From CAYVQU01 sp964453155 (GTDB taxonomy: Bacteria; Chloroflexota; Anaerolineae; Anaerolineales; UBA11858): DNA of 64,000 nt. The position numbers were made by a program, and so were the translations under genes. Below the pieces are notes generated by a model. That model made no database searches and was not told the origin of the DNA. It was given only the letters and a program-made list of their open reading frames with translations. The stretch lies in contig CAYVQU010000003.1 of assembly GCA_964453155.1 (NCBI GenBank), positions 13,421 to 77,420 on the forward strand, in the 5' to 3' direction. This document shows, piece after piece, positions 24,623 through 33,185 of this stretch; position 1 is the first letter of the stretch, and the number at the start of each line of letters is the position of its first letter.

Positions 24623-25405
24623 TTATGATTCATCAGAAACTGGCGGGAAGGCCATAACTTCTTCGACGTATTGCTGTCGCAATTGGACCGGGGCTTTCTT
24701 TTTCTTGCGGTCGCGGACTTGCAGGTTGAGAATTTCCACAAAGACGGAGAAACCCATCGCGAAGTAGATATAACCCTTGGGGATTTCGATGTGAATGCCT
24801 TCGACTACCAGCGAGAAGCCGATCAGCAGCAAGAAACTGAGGGCCAGGATCTTCAGTGTAGGGCGTTCGTCGACAAATTTGCTAATGGGTCCGGATGCAA
24901 TCAGCATAATCAACACCGCTATGATCACGGCGATCACCATGACGGCCAGTTCATCGGCCATCCCGACCGCGGTGATGACCGAATCCAGCGAGAAGACAAT
25001 ATCGAGGATCGCAATTTGGATGATCACCGACCAGAAGTTCGCGGCCACTTTTGAAGAAGCATGCCCTTCTTCACCCTCGAGTTTGTCGTGGATCTCGATC
25101 GTACTCTTTGCCAGCAAGAAAATACCACCGATGATCAAAATCAAATCCCGACCGCTGACACCGTGGTGAAATACTTCAAAGAGCGGGGTTGTCAGCTTAG
25201 TCAGCCAGGCCAACGAGAATAGTAACGCGATCCGGGTGACCATCGCCAAGATCAAACCGATCTGGCGGCCCTGATCTTGTTGATGCTTGGGCAGTTTTCC
25301 GGCCAAAATGGAGACGAAAATGATATTGTCGATGCCCAACACAATTTCCAGGGCGGTCAGGGTCAGGAGGGCAATCCAGGCTTGCGGGTCAGATATCCAG
25401 GCCAT
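24623..25405 (-). CDS. TerC family integral membrane protein
   Basis: A 260-residue membrane protein with the TerC signatures ALEIVLGIDNIIF near residue 18 and AILDIVFSLDSVITA near 132, whose Asp residues within membrane helices suggest metal-ion transport. TerC proteins are linked to tellurite resistance and manganese export. The ATG follows AAGGAAAG. I looked for a yybP-ykoY manganese riboswitch upstream and saw none. Confidence 0.92.
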   Translation of the reverse strand: MAWISDPQAWIALLTLTALEIVLGIDNIIFVSILAGKLPKHQQDQGRQIGLILAMVTRIALLFSLAWLTKLTTPLFEVFHHGVSGRDLILIIGGIFLLAKSTIEIHDKLEGEEGHASSKVAANFWSVIIQIAILDIVFSLDSVITAVGMADELAVMVIAVIIAVLIMLIASGPISKFVDERPTLKILALSFLLLIGFSLVVEGIHIEIPKGYIYFAMGFSVFVEILNLQVRDRKKKKAPVQLRQQYVEEVMAFPPVSDES

Positions 25406-25797
25406 TATTCTTTCCTTTCAATAGATCGCGAATTCGCAACGCTCACACAAATTTTGCGGAATTATGCAGAAAAAATAAAAAATCTGCAACTTCGATGCAG
25501 ATTTCGGAAACCAATATGAATGAAAAATCTTGCTCAAACGGAAATCTGCTAAGCTGGGCGGATAATGATTCTGATTAATTTCGCAAGTAGAAACCGCACA
25601 GCACGGAGAGTTTAGTATAGATTTCCGAAAATTGCAACCATCGTTCCAGCGCAATGACCCCAACAGGGTCATAATATCGGCATCTCCGGCCGATTCTAGC
25701 ACAAATCACTCCCAAACACTTGACGCCTACCTTAGGGTTTGTTAATCTACCAGCAGCAAACCAACCAACGATCAAACGATCCAACCAACAAACCACC
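25406..25797. repeat. 392-bp intergenic region with scattered hairpin words
   Basis: No gene or RNA was recognised. The region contains several related words: GCAGATTTCGG at 25497-25507, GGAAATCTGC at 25540-25549, AGATTTCCG at 25619-25627, and a CAGGGTC/GACCC hairpin around 25657-25670. From 25748, CCAACC-type words run up to the next start codon. These are the same words that form hairpins at 54690-54742 and 48006-48080. Confidence 0.5.
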
Positions 25798-26964
25798 ATG
25801 AACACCTACGACGCCATCATCATCGGGGGCGGTATCCACGGAGCCAGTACAGCCTACCACCTCTCCCAGCGCGGACTTAAAGTTCTCGTCATCGAGAAGG
25901 ACGCGCTGGCGGCCCACGCCACCGGCCGCTCGAGCGGACTTATCCGCATGCATTATGATCTGGAACCCGAATCCCGACTGGCGTGGGAATCGTTCCAGTA
26001 TTTTGTCGATTGGGGTGAAAAAATCGGCGGCGATTGCGGCTTCACCCGCACCGGATTTCTACAGTTTATCAAAGCCGAATACATGGAGCAACTCAAGGCC
26101 AACGTTGCGATGCTCCGGCAGATCGGAATTCCAACTTCCCTGATATCTCAAGATGAAGTTAAAGAATTAGCACCCTATTTCTGGTTGGATGATGTCGAAA
26201 TCGCGGCATATGAACCCGAATCGGGCTATGCCGATCCCAGCGCGGCAACCACATCCCTGATGACCGCGGCCCGCGATAGGGGCGCGCGGTTAATCCAGGG
26301 CGAACCCGTAACAGGAATTTTGGTCGACTCCGGGAAAATCCAGGGGGCAGCCACCCCCCAGGGCAAGTATTCGGCCCCCATCGTCGTTAACGCGGCTGGT
26401 TCTTGGGCGGGGAATATCGCCCAACTCGGCGGAGTCGACCTCCCCATCACCACCTGGCGCCACGATACGCTGATCGTAAAACGACCCCCCGAATTGGGTA
26501 CTTCCCATCCCAGCGTCATTGACGATATCAGCGATATGTACTTCCGCTCCGAAACTGGCGGCCTGACTCTGGTTGGCCTCGAAGATGGCAACCCCCTGGG
26601 CGAAGATCCCACCGGCTACGTCGACCGGGCCCAGCCCGGCTTTGTCGAACGCGCCATCGAACGAATTTGCCACCGCATCCCCGGTATGGAACAAGCTTCA
26701 TTGCAGTCTGATCATGGTGGCTACGACGGTATCAGCCCCGACCAGCGGGCCGCCCTCGGCCAGATGGGACCCGATGGCTTTTATCACCAATGCGGCTTCA
26801 GCGGCACCGGCTTCAAAATCGCCCCCGCCGTTGGCCTATGCATGGCCGAACTGATCCTGAACGGCACAGCCACCACCGTCGATATCACCCCCTTCGCCCC
26901 GCAGCGCTTCGCAGGCGGAAATTTACTTGCGGGCGAACACGCCTATGATAGCGTCTGGAGATAA
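25798..26964 (+). CDS. FAD-dependent oxidoreductase (DAO/sarcosine-oxidase-like)
   Basis: A 388-residue flavoprotein of the DAO family, oxidising a secondary or primary amine of an amino-acid-like substrate. The N-terminal dinucleotide motif is IIIGGGIHGASTAYHLSQRG (residues ~6-25) and then VIEKD binds the FAD ribose. HATGRSSGLI and the C-terminal FSGTGFKIAPAVG complete the flavin site. It heads an operon with GH3-like, epimerase and RidA genes; RidA would deaminate reactive imines released by such an oxidase. Start ATG 25798 is preceded by CCAACC repeat words. Confidence 0.85.
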   Translation: MNTYDAIIIGGGIHGASTAYHLSQRGLKVLVIEKDALAAHATGRSSGLIRMHYDLEPESRLAWESFQYFVDWGEKIGGDCGFTRTGFLQFIKAEYMEQLKANVAMLRQIGIPTSLISQDEVKELAPYFWLDDVEIAAYEPESGYADPSAATTSLMTAARDRGARLIQGEPVTGILVDSGKIQGAATPQGKYSAPIVVNAAGSWAGNIAQLGGVDLPITTWRHDTLIVKRPPELGTSHPSVIDDISDMYFRSETGGLTLVGLEDGNPLGEDPTGYVDRAQPGFVERAIERICHRIPGMEQASLQSDHGGYDGISPDQRAALGQMGPDGFYHQCGFSGTGFKIAPAVGLCMAELILNGTATTVDITPFAPQRFAGGNLLAGEHAYDSVWR

Positions 26965-26967
26965 TTT

Positions 26968-27036
26968 AATTCGGTGGAGGGTTGTGAGTTGTGAGGAAAA
27001 TCTCCCTCCACTCACAACCATCTACCATCAACCAGG
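26968..27036. repeat. Word-type hairpin repeat (GGGTTGTGAG words)
   Basis: Arms 26980-26988 and 27011-27019 pair over 9 bp. An alternative 7-bp pairing (26975-26981 with 27004-27010) competes with it. Confidence 0.6.
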
Positions 27037-27043
27037 AGTTTAT

Positions 27044-28195
27044 ATGACCCTCGACCCCCAAGCCGTAAAAATGATGCTCTCCTTCATGCTCAAACCCTGG
27101 TATGAAGCCCTCGAAGACCCGGTTGCGGCCCAAGAAACTGTGCTGCACAAACTTATTCAAGATTATGCCAAAACGGGATATGGTCGCGAGCATGGGGCTG
27201 AAAATATTGAAACTCTGGAGGATTATCGCCGGGCTTTTCCAGTCACCGCATACGATGGCAGGTTCAAACCCCTGATTGAGCAGGTTATGGCTGGGGAAGT
27301 TGAAGCCCTGCTCTGGGAAGAACCGGTCGGGTGGGCCATCACCCGCGGGACTTCGAAGGGCGAGTCCAAATTTATCCCGATGACGGCTACCGATTTGGAA
27401 ATGCGCCCCGCCGCGGGCCGGGCCTTAATGAATTACATTCTGGAAAGTGAAAAATATGACATCCTGACAGGCGTCAATCTCAACTTGAATTTCCCTTCAG
27501 TGGTCGGGACTGTTGAAAATAACGGTGTCGAGACCGAATACGGCTACAGCTCCGGCATTTACACCAAATATGTCGATATCAAATCCCCGGCCGAAAATGT
27601 TCCCAGCCAGGAGGAGATCGATGCCCTGGGCGGCGGAAAAACCTGGAAGGATTGGGAAGCCCGGTTCGAGTTGGCTTATGAAAAATGCTTGGATAAAAAT
27701 GTGTCGCTCATCGGTGGGGTCGCTCCAACTTCACTCCAATTTGGCCGGTATCTCAAAAAGGCTCACGGCGTTTATCCCAAAGATTTGTGGCAACCCCAGG
27801 TGATGACCCTCGGCAGCGTTGCGGGGATCAATCTCAAGCATCAACCCGCCCTGCAAGCCTATTACGGCCGCCAGGCCGCCATTCGCGAGATTTACGGGGC
27901 GACGGAGGGAATGTTCGGCCAACAGCGCGACCGCAACCGGGCCTGGGTACCCAACTTCGATCTCTTTTTCTTCGAAGTCGAGACCAAAACCGGGGTCAAA
28001 ATGCTCCACGAAATGCAACCAGGTGAGATAGGTAGTCTGGTCGTTTCGACCCCTATCCTACCGCGCTACAAAATTGGTGATCTGATATTGGCGAAGAAAG
28101 CCCCCTACTTCCGCTGTATTGGCCGCGATCAACCGTCTACCCAATGGATGTATTGGTGGCAGGAATTTCAGAGTTTCAACTTGGGACGGTTGTAG
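27044..28195 (+). CDS. GH3-like acyl-adenylate/amido synthetase, short form
   Basis: A 383-residue protein like the large domain of GH3 acyl-acid-amido synthetases, which adenylate a carboxylic acid and join it to an amino acid. The ATP motif is TRGTSKGESKFIPMT (~residues 101-115), followed by GVEIEYGYSSG-like, IYGATEGMFGQQ and YKIGDLI. It ends soon after the GRD signature, without the ~130-residue C-terminal lid of plant and many bacterial GH3 proteins, so aminoacyl transfer may be lost or altered. Start follows AGGAG. It lies between the FAD oxidase and epimerase genes. Confidence 0.75.
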   Translation: MTLDPQAVKMMLSFMLKPWYEALEDPVAAQETVLHKLIQDYAKTGYGREHGAENIETLEDYRRAFPVTAYDGRFKPLIEQVMAGEVEALLWEEPVGWAITRGTSKGESKFIPMTATDLEMRPAAGRALMNYILESEKYDILTGVNLNLNFPSVVGTVENNGVETEYGYSSGIYTKYVDIKSPAENVPSQEEIDALGGGKTWKDWEARFELAYEKCLDKNVSLIGGVAPTSLQFGRYLKKAHGVYPKDLWQPQVMTLGSVAGINLKHQPALQAYYGRQAAIREIYGATEGMFGQQRDRNRAWVPNFDLFFFEVETKTGVKMLHEMQPGEIGSLVVSTPILPRYKIGDLILAKKAPYFRCIGRDQPSTQWMYWWQEFQSFNLGRL

Positions 28196-28208
28196 GAAAG
28201 GAGAACGA

Positions 28209-29108
28209 ATGAACAATAAGCTATTAATCATCGGTGGGAGTGGGTTTTTGAGCGGAACCTTGGCCCGAATAGCTGTTTCGCAGGGATATCAAACCTGGAC
28301 GATCACCCGGGGCCAGCAACCAATTCCGACCGGCGTCAACGCTTTGATCGCCGATCGCCACGATCAGGAGGCATTTGCCAAAGTTGTCGCCGCGGTTCCT
28401 GAAAACTGGGATCTGGTTGTGGATTGTATTGCCTTCACCCCCGCAGACATTCAGCAAGATATTGATGTTTTTGAGAATCGGGCCGCCCATCTGGTCTTTG
28501 CCTCAACCGATTTTGTGTATGAAACCACCCAACGGCAATTCCCACAAACCGAAGATACCGATTATTATGTCAAAGAAGGATATGGGGCCCAAAAAAGATT
28601 AGCAGAGTTGGAACTACTCCAATATGCGGGGCCGTTACCGTGGACCATTCTGCGACCCACCCATATCTACGGGCCTGGATCAGGATTGGGCTGTCTGCCG
28701 ACCCACAGTCGAGATGAGCAGTTAATTGCCCGATTACGGTCGGGGGAAGATCTCGAATTGGTGGGAGGCGGACATTTTCTGCAACAACCCATTTTGGCAG
28801 CTGATCTGGCTCTGATGATTCTAGATCTACACGGCAACGCTAAAACCTATGGGCAGGTTTTCAACGCGGCCGGACCGGATGTGGTTGAATCCCGCCGATA
28901 TTATGAAATCGTTGCCAAAATACTTAAAACCAGCTTGCAGGTCGCAGAAATTCCGGTGGGGCCCTATTTAGCTGAAAATCCGACCTTAAAACCATTTTTA
29001 TGCCACCGGTTCTACGATTTGAGCGCAGCGCAAAGCTGCGGCATCTCATTACCCAGCACTTCATTAGAAACGGGTTTACGCGCCCACGTCGCAAGCCTAG
29101 CAGAGTGA
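28209..29108 (+). CDS. NAD-dependent epimerase/dehydratase family protein
   Basis: A 299-residue short-chain-type extended Rossmann protein. The NAD-binding motif is LLIIGGSGFLSGTLA (residues ~4-18), the catalytic YxxxK appears in GYGAQKRLAE (~123-133), and LRPTHIYGPG is the usual active-site segment. It could act on a nucleotide sugar or another sugar derivative; the substrate is unclear. The ATG follows GGAAAGGAG, 13 bases after the GH3-like stop. Confidence 0.85.
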   Translation: MNNKLLIIGGSGFLSGTLARIAVSQGYQTWTITRGQQPIPTGVNALIADRHDQEAFAKVVAAVPENWDLVVDCIAFTPADIQQDIDVFENRAAHLVFASTDFVYETTQRQFPQTEDTDYYVKEGYGAQKRLAELELLQYAGPLPWTILRPTHIYGPGSGLGCLPTHSRDEQLIARLRSGEDLELVGGGHFLQQPILAADLALMILDLHGNAKTYGQVFNAAGPDVVESRRYYEIVAKILKTSLQVAEIPVGPYLAENPTLKPFLCHRFYDLSAAQSCGISLPSTSLETGLRAHVASLAE

Positions 29109-29117
29109 ATAACACAG

Positions 29118-29501
29118 ATGAAAACACATATTATCGCAAACGCCCCGCAGGCCATCGGGCCCTATTGCCACGCTGTACAAACCGGAAATTTAGTGTTCTG
29201 TTCAGGACAAACGCCCTTAGACCCTGAAACCAATCAAATCGTTGGGGAAAATATCGCCGAACAGACGGAGCGCGTCCTGAAAAATCTTGAGATTGTATTG
29301 CAGGGATTGGGTTTATCCCTCCAAAATGTGGTCAAATGCAATGTGTATCTCAAATCGATGGCTGATTTCGAAGGGATGAACGCGGTCTATGCCCGCATGT
29401 TTGCCCCCCATACGCCAGCGCGCACGACCATTTCCATCAACCAAAACCCCCTGGACGCGCTGGTAGAAATTGAGTGTATTGCTGAGATACCCGAAATGTA
29501 A
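29118..29501 (+). CDS. ridA: RidA family enamine/imine deaminase
   Basis: A 127-residue YjgF/YER057c/UK114 protein. It hydrolyses reactive 2-aminoacrylate-type imines to keto acids and ammonia. Signatures are NAPQAIGPYCHAVQTGNLVFCSGQ and the substrate-binding Arg in ARTTISINQNPLDALVEIECIA near residue 105. It starts 9 bases after the epimerase stop and closes the operon before a clear terminator. Confidence 0.93.
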   Translation: MKTHIIANAPQAIGPYCHAVQTGNLVFCSGQTPLDPETNQIVGENIAEQTERVLKNLEIVLQGLGLSLQNVVKCNVYLKSMADFEGMNAVYARMFAPHTPARTTISINQNPLDALVEIECIAEIPEM

Positions 29502-29534
29502 CAATGGAGTTCTTACGATGAACTCCATTGTTTT
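29500..29534. terminator. Terminator after ridA
   Basis: A perfect 13-bp stem (29500-29512 with 29520-29532) has a 7-nt loop and begins at the ridA stop codon. It separates convergent genes. Confidence 0.8.
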
Positions 29535-29538
29535 AAAC

Positions 29539-30003
29539 TCAGCGCCCGCGGAACAGGCCTCGCAATAGAATTGAAGCGCCAATAGCGATCAAGACCAGGG
29601 GCCAGATCAAATCCCAACTGCCGAGACCCATTCCGAAGAACACGACGGCCAGGATAACGGTGCCCATCACTGGGCGGCGGTATTCGGGGACGGTCAGGCG
29701 GATGAGAACTTCGATCAACAGGATGAATCCCGCCCCGAGGAAGAAGAGGGGCCAGACCTCGTTGAAGAAGGGGAAATCAAACGGCAGGTCAGCAAAGCCG
29801 AAGCGGAAACGGTCCAAGAACCCGAAGTTGTTCGCCAGCATCACGATCCCGAGCCAGATCAAAATCACGGCCCAAACCAGAGTCCCCAGGGGATCGCGGC
29901 GGTACTTTTCTTCGAAAGTTTTCTCTTCCGCCTCCTTCTCATCCATCATTTTTTCTTCTTGTTCCATTTGTTTCTCGTCGTATTTTTCATCGTATTGATT
30001 CAT
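29539..30003 (-). CDS. Small membrane protein with LiaI/LiaF-type transmembrane domain
   Basis: A 154-residue protein with a very charged Glu/Lys/Asp N-terminus (residues 1-35) and four hydrophobic segments. The repeated WPLVLIAIG/LIWLGI pattern is that of the LiaI-LiaF-like/DUF5668 membrane region. The same pattern occurs in the kinase C-terminus (50700-51147) and in the 51284-52045 protein. Its start overlaps the end of the last Ig-like gene by 17 bases, so it is translationally coupled to the surface-protein array. Confidence 0.75.
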   Translation of the reverse strand: MNQYDEKYDEKQMEQEEKMMDEKEAEEKTFEEKYRRDPLGTLVWAVILIWLGIVMLANNFGFLDRFRFGFADLPFDFPFFNEVWPLFFLGAGFILLIEVLIRLTVPEYRRPVMGTVILAVVFFGMGLGSWDLIWPLVLIAIGASILLRGLFRGR

Positions 30004-31411
30004 TTTTCTTTCCTTTTTTTAGGGAATTCCATAAAGCCACTACGGAGAGCGGAATTATGCATGACAATGAAAGACATAAAACTTGCAGCCATCGCGGCAT
30101 TTTTTGCCACTCTTCAAAACTGATCTCATCTGGTGGTTCAAGATCAGCAAATTCGACGTCTTCCGCATCTTTGAGCTGATCTTGCCCGTTTTGAACATGG
30201 TCATCTTTTTCTATATCCGTTTCAAATACATTAGGATCTGTAGATTGAGCTGGTTCATCTGATACATCGGGAATTGGAGCAGATTTAACGCTGAACGACC
30301 ACTCTGCAATGACTGGCATCCTTTCCATTGCTAACCCCCGGTGACCCTCAAAGTTGCCTTGGATCGCGTTTACATCCACAACTACGGTGAGTGATTCATT
30401 CCCCGCGGTGGTAGCCGCGTAATTACCACTGGCGTCGATTACACCCAATTCGGCAGTCCAAGTGGGGGGTACTGGGAGGGGGATTTCATTTCCTTCGGGG
30501 TCGAAACCAGCCAGTTCAAATTGCTGGGTATCCCCGACGATCATTTCGTCAATTTCCGGGAAAATTTGTATCCGATCTAACTCGGGACTGACGCGGATTT
30601 GAACTTCCACTCGCAGGTCGGTGCCGGGAATTTCTCCGGTGACAACGTAATCGCCCGTGGCTTCACCGGCTAGAAACAAATTATTAGTGAGAATTTCTCC
30701 GGCACCGGCGGTATCCCAAGTCAAATTGGCTTCAACAAGATTCCCATCCACATCAGTAGCAACCACCTCAAAAACCAGAATTTGATCGGGGAACATAATC
30801 CATTCAGTAGGGGTTACTGCTAAACTGGCCAGGGGAGGCGTTACTTGCAAAGATATCTGATAGGCATACGCGCCCCGATCACCAATCAAATTGGCGGACA
30901 TTAGATAATCCCCTTCTTCGGTCGCGGTGATTTCCCCTGCGGGAGTGATACTCCCCGATTCGGTGATCCAAATCACTGTGATGGGGATTTCATTACCCTC
31001 AGCATCTTGCCCAGTGGCACCTAAACTCGTCTGTCCACCTACGGCGATGGTCACATCATATTGGCTAACAGTGGAAATTTCTCCAGGGAGGGGTTGAGCA
31101 CAATCCGCACCACCCGCAACAAGGCTGTCACCATTCGCCCGTTTCATTAAAACTTCAGTTGCCCCGACCGGGTAACGATACGAACCGCTGCCATTACCGT
31201 CCGTTGTATAGGTACCCACTTGGGAATCCGCGACCCAGGCGGTCACAGTTTCATTAGGCAGCCAGTTGGTGAACACGATTTCAATTCGGCCACTGACACA
31301 GAACGCCTGAATTTGGATTGACCGTTGCGCAGAAACTGGGGAGGAAAACAGTCCTAAGATAATCAGCCAAACTGTAATGATCAAGCTCATTCTTATTCGT
31401 GATTTGGGCAT
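29987..31411 (-). CDS. Ig-like-repeat surface protein, paralogue 4 of 4
   Basis: A 474-residue exported protein: signal peptide ending near SSPVSAQ, an N-terminal domain with a Cys pair (FCVSG and ADCAQ), then three Ig-like (BIG-type) modules recognised by the repeats GNEIPITVIWITESGSITPAGEI, LASLAVTPTEW and DRIQIFPEIDEM. An acidic Asp/Glu/Gln-rich stretch leads to a C-terminal membrane segment (LQVLCLSLSCIIPLSVVAL) and basic tail. ATG 31411 follows AGGAGG. It is homologous end to end with the next three upstream genes and overlaps the small membrane gene downstream. Confidence 0.8.
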   Translation of the reverse strand: MPKSRIRMSLIITVWLIILGLFSSPVSAQRSIQIQAFCVSGRIEIVFTNWLPNETVTAWVADSQVGTYTTDGNGSGSYRYPVGATEVLMKRANGDSLVAGGADCAQPLPGEISTVSQYDVTIAVGGQTSLGATGQDAEGNEIPITVIWITESGSITPAGEITATEEGDYLMSANLIGDRGAYAYQISLQVTPPLASLAVTPTEWIMFPDQILVFEVVATDVDGNLVEANLTWDTAGAGEILTNNLFLAGEATGDYVVTGEIPGTDLRVEVQIRVSPELDRIQIFPEIDEMIVGDTQQFELAGFDPEGNEIPLPVPPTWTAELGVIDASGNYAATTAGNESLTVVVDVNAIQGNFEGHRGLAMERMPVIAEWSFSVKSAPIPDVSDEPAQSTDPNVFETDIEKDDHVQNGQDQLKDAEDVEFADLEPPDEISFEEWQKMPRWLQVLCLSLSCIIPLSVVALWNSLKKGKKNESIR

Positions 31412-31438
31412 ATTACCTCCTGCAAACTTTGCTCGACC

Positions 31439-31471
31439 AGACCTGCCAGGTTTTAAAAACCTGGCAGGTCT
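31439..31471. repeat. 33-nt palindrome between paralogues 3 and 4
   Basis: AGACCTGCCAGGTTTT is followed, after one A, by its exact complement, giving a 16-bp stem. It contains the same GCAGGTC/GACCTGC core found in frame inside metH (61038-61054). Confidence 0.8.
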
Positions 31472-31475
31472 CATT

Positions 31476-33038
31476 TCACCACCAATAACAAACCGTAAAC
31501 GAAACGACAGCCGTGATGACGATGGCGATCCCAAATATCGACGCCCGCACCTGCCAGCGCCAATCCGACCACCAAGGGATTTTTTTCTCGATCCACTTGG
31601 GCAACCCGCAGAAGAAAATCCACATCAGGGTCCAAAAACTGATGAAAATGACCGTTCGCTGCCAAAAAACCAAACGTTCACACCAGCAGCAGTAATCATC
31701 GTCTTCATAATAGTAGCCACTTTCGGTCGATTCGGTTTGACTTTCGGTCGGGGTATTCTGGTCACTATCCGTTTCGAGTTTTTGATCATCGGTTTGGGCC
31801 GGGAGGGCGTCGGGATCACCATCCAAGGTCGTTGTCATCGCACTTTGGGCGTCAATTTCGGGTTCATAGGCCGGATCAACTGTCGGCTGGGCTGGCGGGG
31901 GTAACACTGGGAATTTCCATTCAACGGTGATTATTGGTTGTTTATCCTTAGCTAAACCGCGGCGCCCGTGGGTGCTGCCCTGAATTGCATTGAGATCAAC
32001 CATCGCGGTGATAGTTTCAGCACCATCTTTGGTCGCCGCGTATTTGCCGGTAGCATCGATGATGCCGATCTCGGCATTCCAGGTCGGTGGCGTGGGGACC
32101 TCGATTTCATTGCCGTTGGCGTCGAACCCGACCACATCAAACTGCTGAGTGTCGCCCACAAATATTTCTTCGATTTCAGGGGTGATCTGGATGCTGGCCA
32201 ATTCCGGCGTGAGGTGGACAATCACGGTCGCAGACAAATCCGTTCCTGGGATGAAGCCGGTCAGAACATAGTCCCCCAATTCCTCGCCAGCAATAAAGAA
32301 ATTTACCGGGACAATTTCCCCGGCTCCACCGGTATCCCACGCCAGGTTGACATCAACCAGAACGCCGTTCACATCGGTGGCCGCGACATTGAAGGCCACT
32401 CCCTGTCCTGGAAAGGCAAATATTTCGGGGGGATTGATCACTAAACTGGCCAGGGGGGGCGTCACGATCAAATCCATTTGGAATGAGAACGCGCTAGCTT
32501 GTCCGATATGGGCGGCGGTGATAATAAATTCGCCCTCCTCGGTGCCAGTCAACTCACCTTCAGGGGTAAAACTCCCGGATTCGGCAATCCAGATGATATC
32601 CAGCAGAATTTCGTTGCCAGCCTCATCCTGCCCGGTGGCCACCAGGGTGGCTTTGCCACCGACGGGGAGAATCAGTTCGTATTGATTCATTTCGGTAATT
32701 TTCCCCGCGGGCGGTTTGGAGCAGTCCGCCTGCCCCGCTAAAATGACATCCCCATTCGCCCGAGATAATGTAATCGCCCCCGTAGTTGGCGGAAACTGAT
32801 AGCGACCACTGCCATCCGTGGCGGTTGTATATTGCCCGACATCGGCGCCATCAATTTGTGCAGTCAGAACTTCGTTGGGCAGCCACGCTTCAAATGTGAC
32901 CTCTACGCGTCCACTGGTGCAAAAAGCCCAAATTGGGGCCGCGCGTTGGGCGATGACCGGGGTAAATACGAGCGCAAACAGCAAACTTACCACTCCCACC
33001 ACGAGTAAAACTCGCCAATACCCAGTTGTATGTCTCAT
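31476..33038 (-). CDS. Ig-like-repeat surface protein, paralogue 3 of 4
   Basis: A 520-residue exported protein with the same plan: signal peptide to PVIAQ, Cys-containing N-terminal domain (AFCTSG, ADCSKP), three Ig-like modules, and a low-complexity Thr/Ser/Asp/Gln linker (residues ~405-430). Its C-terminus is the most elaborate of the four: YYYEDDDYCCWCER then two hydrophobic segments. The CCWC cluster beside the membrane is unusual and could bind metal or be lipid-modified. ATG 33038 follows GGAGG. Confidence 0.8.
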   Translation of the reverse strand: MRHTTGYWRVLLVVGVVSLLFALVFTPVIAQRAAPIWAFCTSGRVEVTFEAWLPNEVLTAQIDGADVGQYTTATDGSGRYQFPPTTGAITLSRANGDVILAGQADCSKPPAGKITEMNQYELILPVGGKATLVATGQDEAGNEILLDIIWIAESGSFTPEGELTGTEEGEFIITAAHIGQASAFSFQMDLIVTPPLASLVINPPEIFAFPGQGVAFNVAATDVNGVLVDVNLAWDTGGAGEIVPVNFFIAGEELGDYVLTGFIPGTDLSATVIVHLTPELASIQITPEIEEIFVGDTQQFDVVGFDANGNEIEVPTPPTWNAEIGIIDATGKYAATKDGAETITAMVDLNAIQGSTHGRRGLAKDKQPIITVEWKFPVLPPPAQPTVDPAYEPEIDAQSAMTTTLDGDPDALPAQTDDQKLETDSDQNTPTESQTESTESGYYYEDDDYCCWCERLVFWQRTVIFISFWTLMWIFFCGLPKWIEKKIPWWSDWRWQVRASIFGIAIVITAVVSFTVCYWW

Positions 33039-33080
33039 CCGGACCTCCTAAATTCGTTAAATCTGTATTGGGTAGAAAAA

Positions 33081-33160
33081 TGTTGAACATATCGCACGCA
33101 AAACCGCAAAGAAAACTTACAAATCAAACTTTGCGCCTTAACATCTCGGCGGGTACAACA
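33081..33160. repeat. Weak hairpin repeat (CGCAAAG words)
   Basis: CGCAAAG (33105-33111) faces CTTTGCG (33129-33135) between two paralogues. It matches the word set of the repeat at 20265-20335. Confidence 0.5.
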
Positions 33161-33185
33161 TAATCTTATCCATAACAAAAGTTCG

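Noticed and set aside
25406..25720. yybP-ykoY manganese riboswitch before terC
   Set aside because: The conserved internal loops of that riboswitch are absent; only repeat words are present.
27044..28195. Frameshift truncating the GH3-like gene
   Set aside because: No continuation with GH3 lid features was seen in other frames before the next gene, which has its own ribosome site; a natural short form is more likely.
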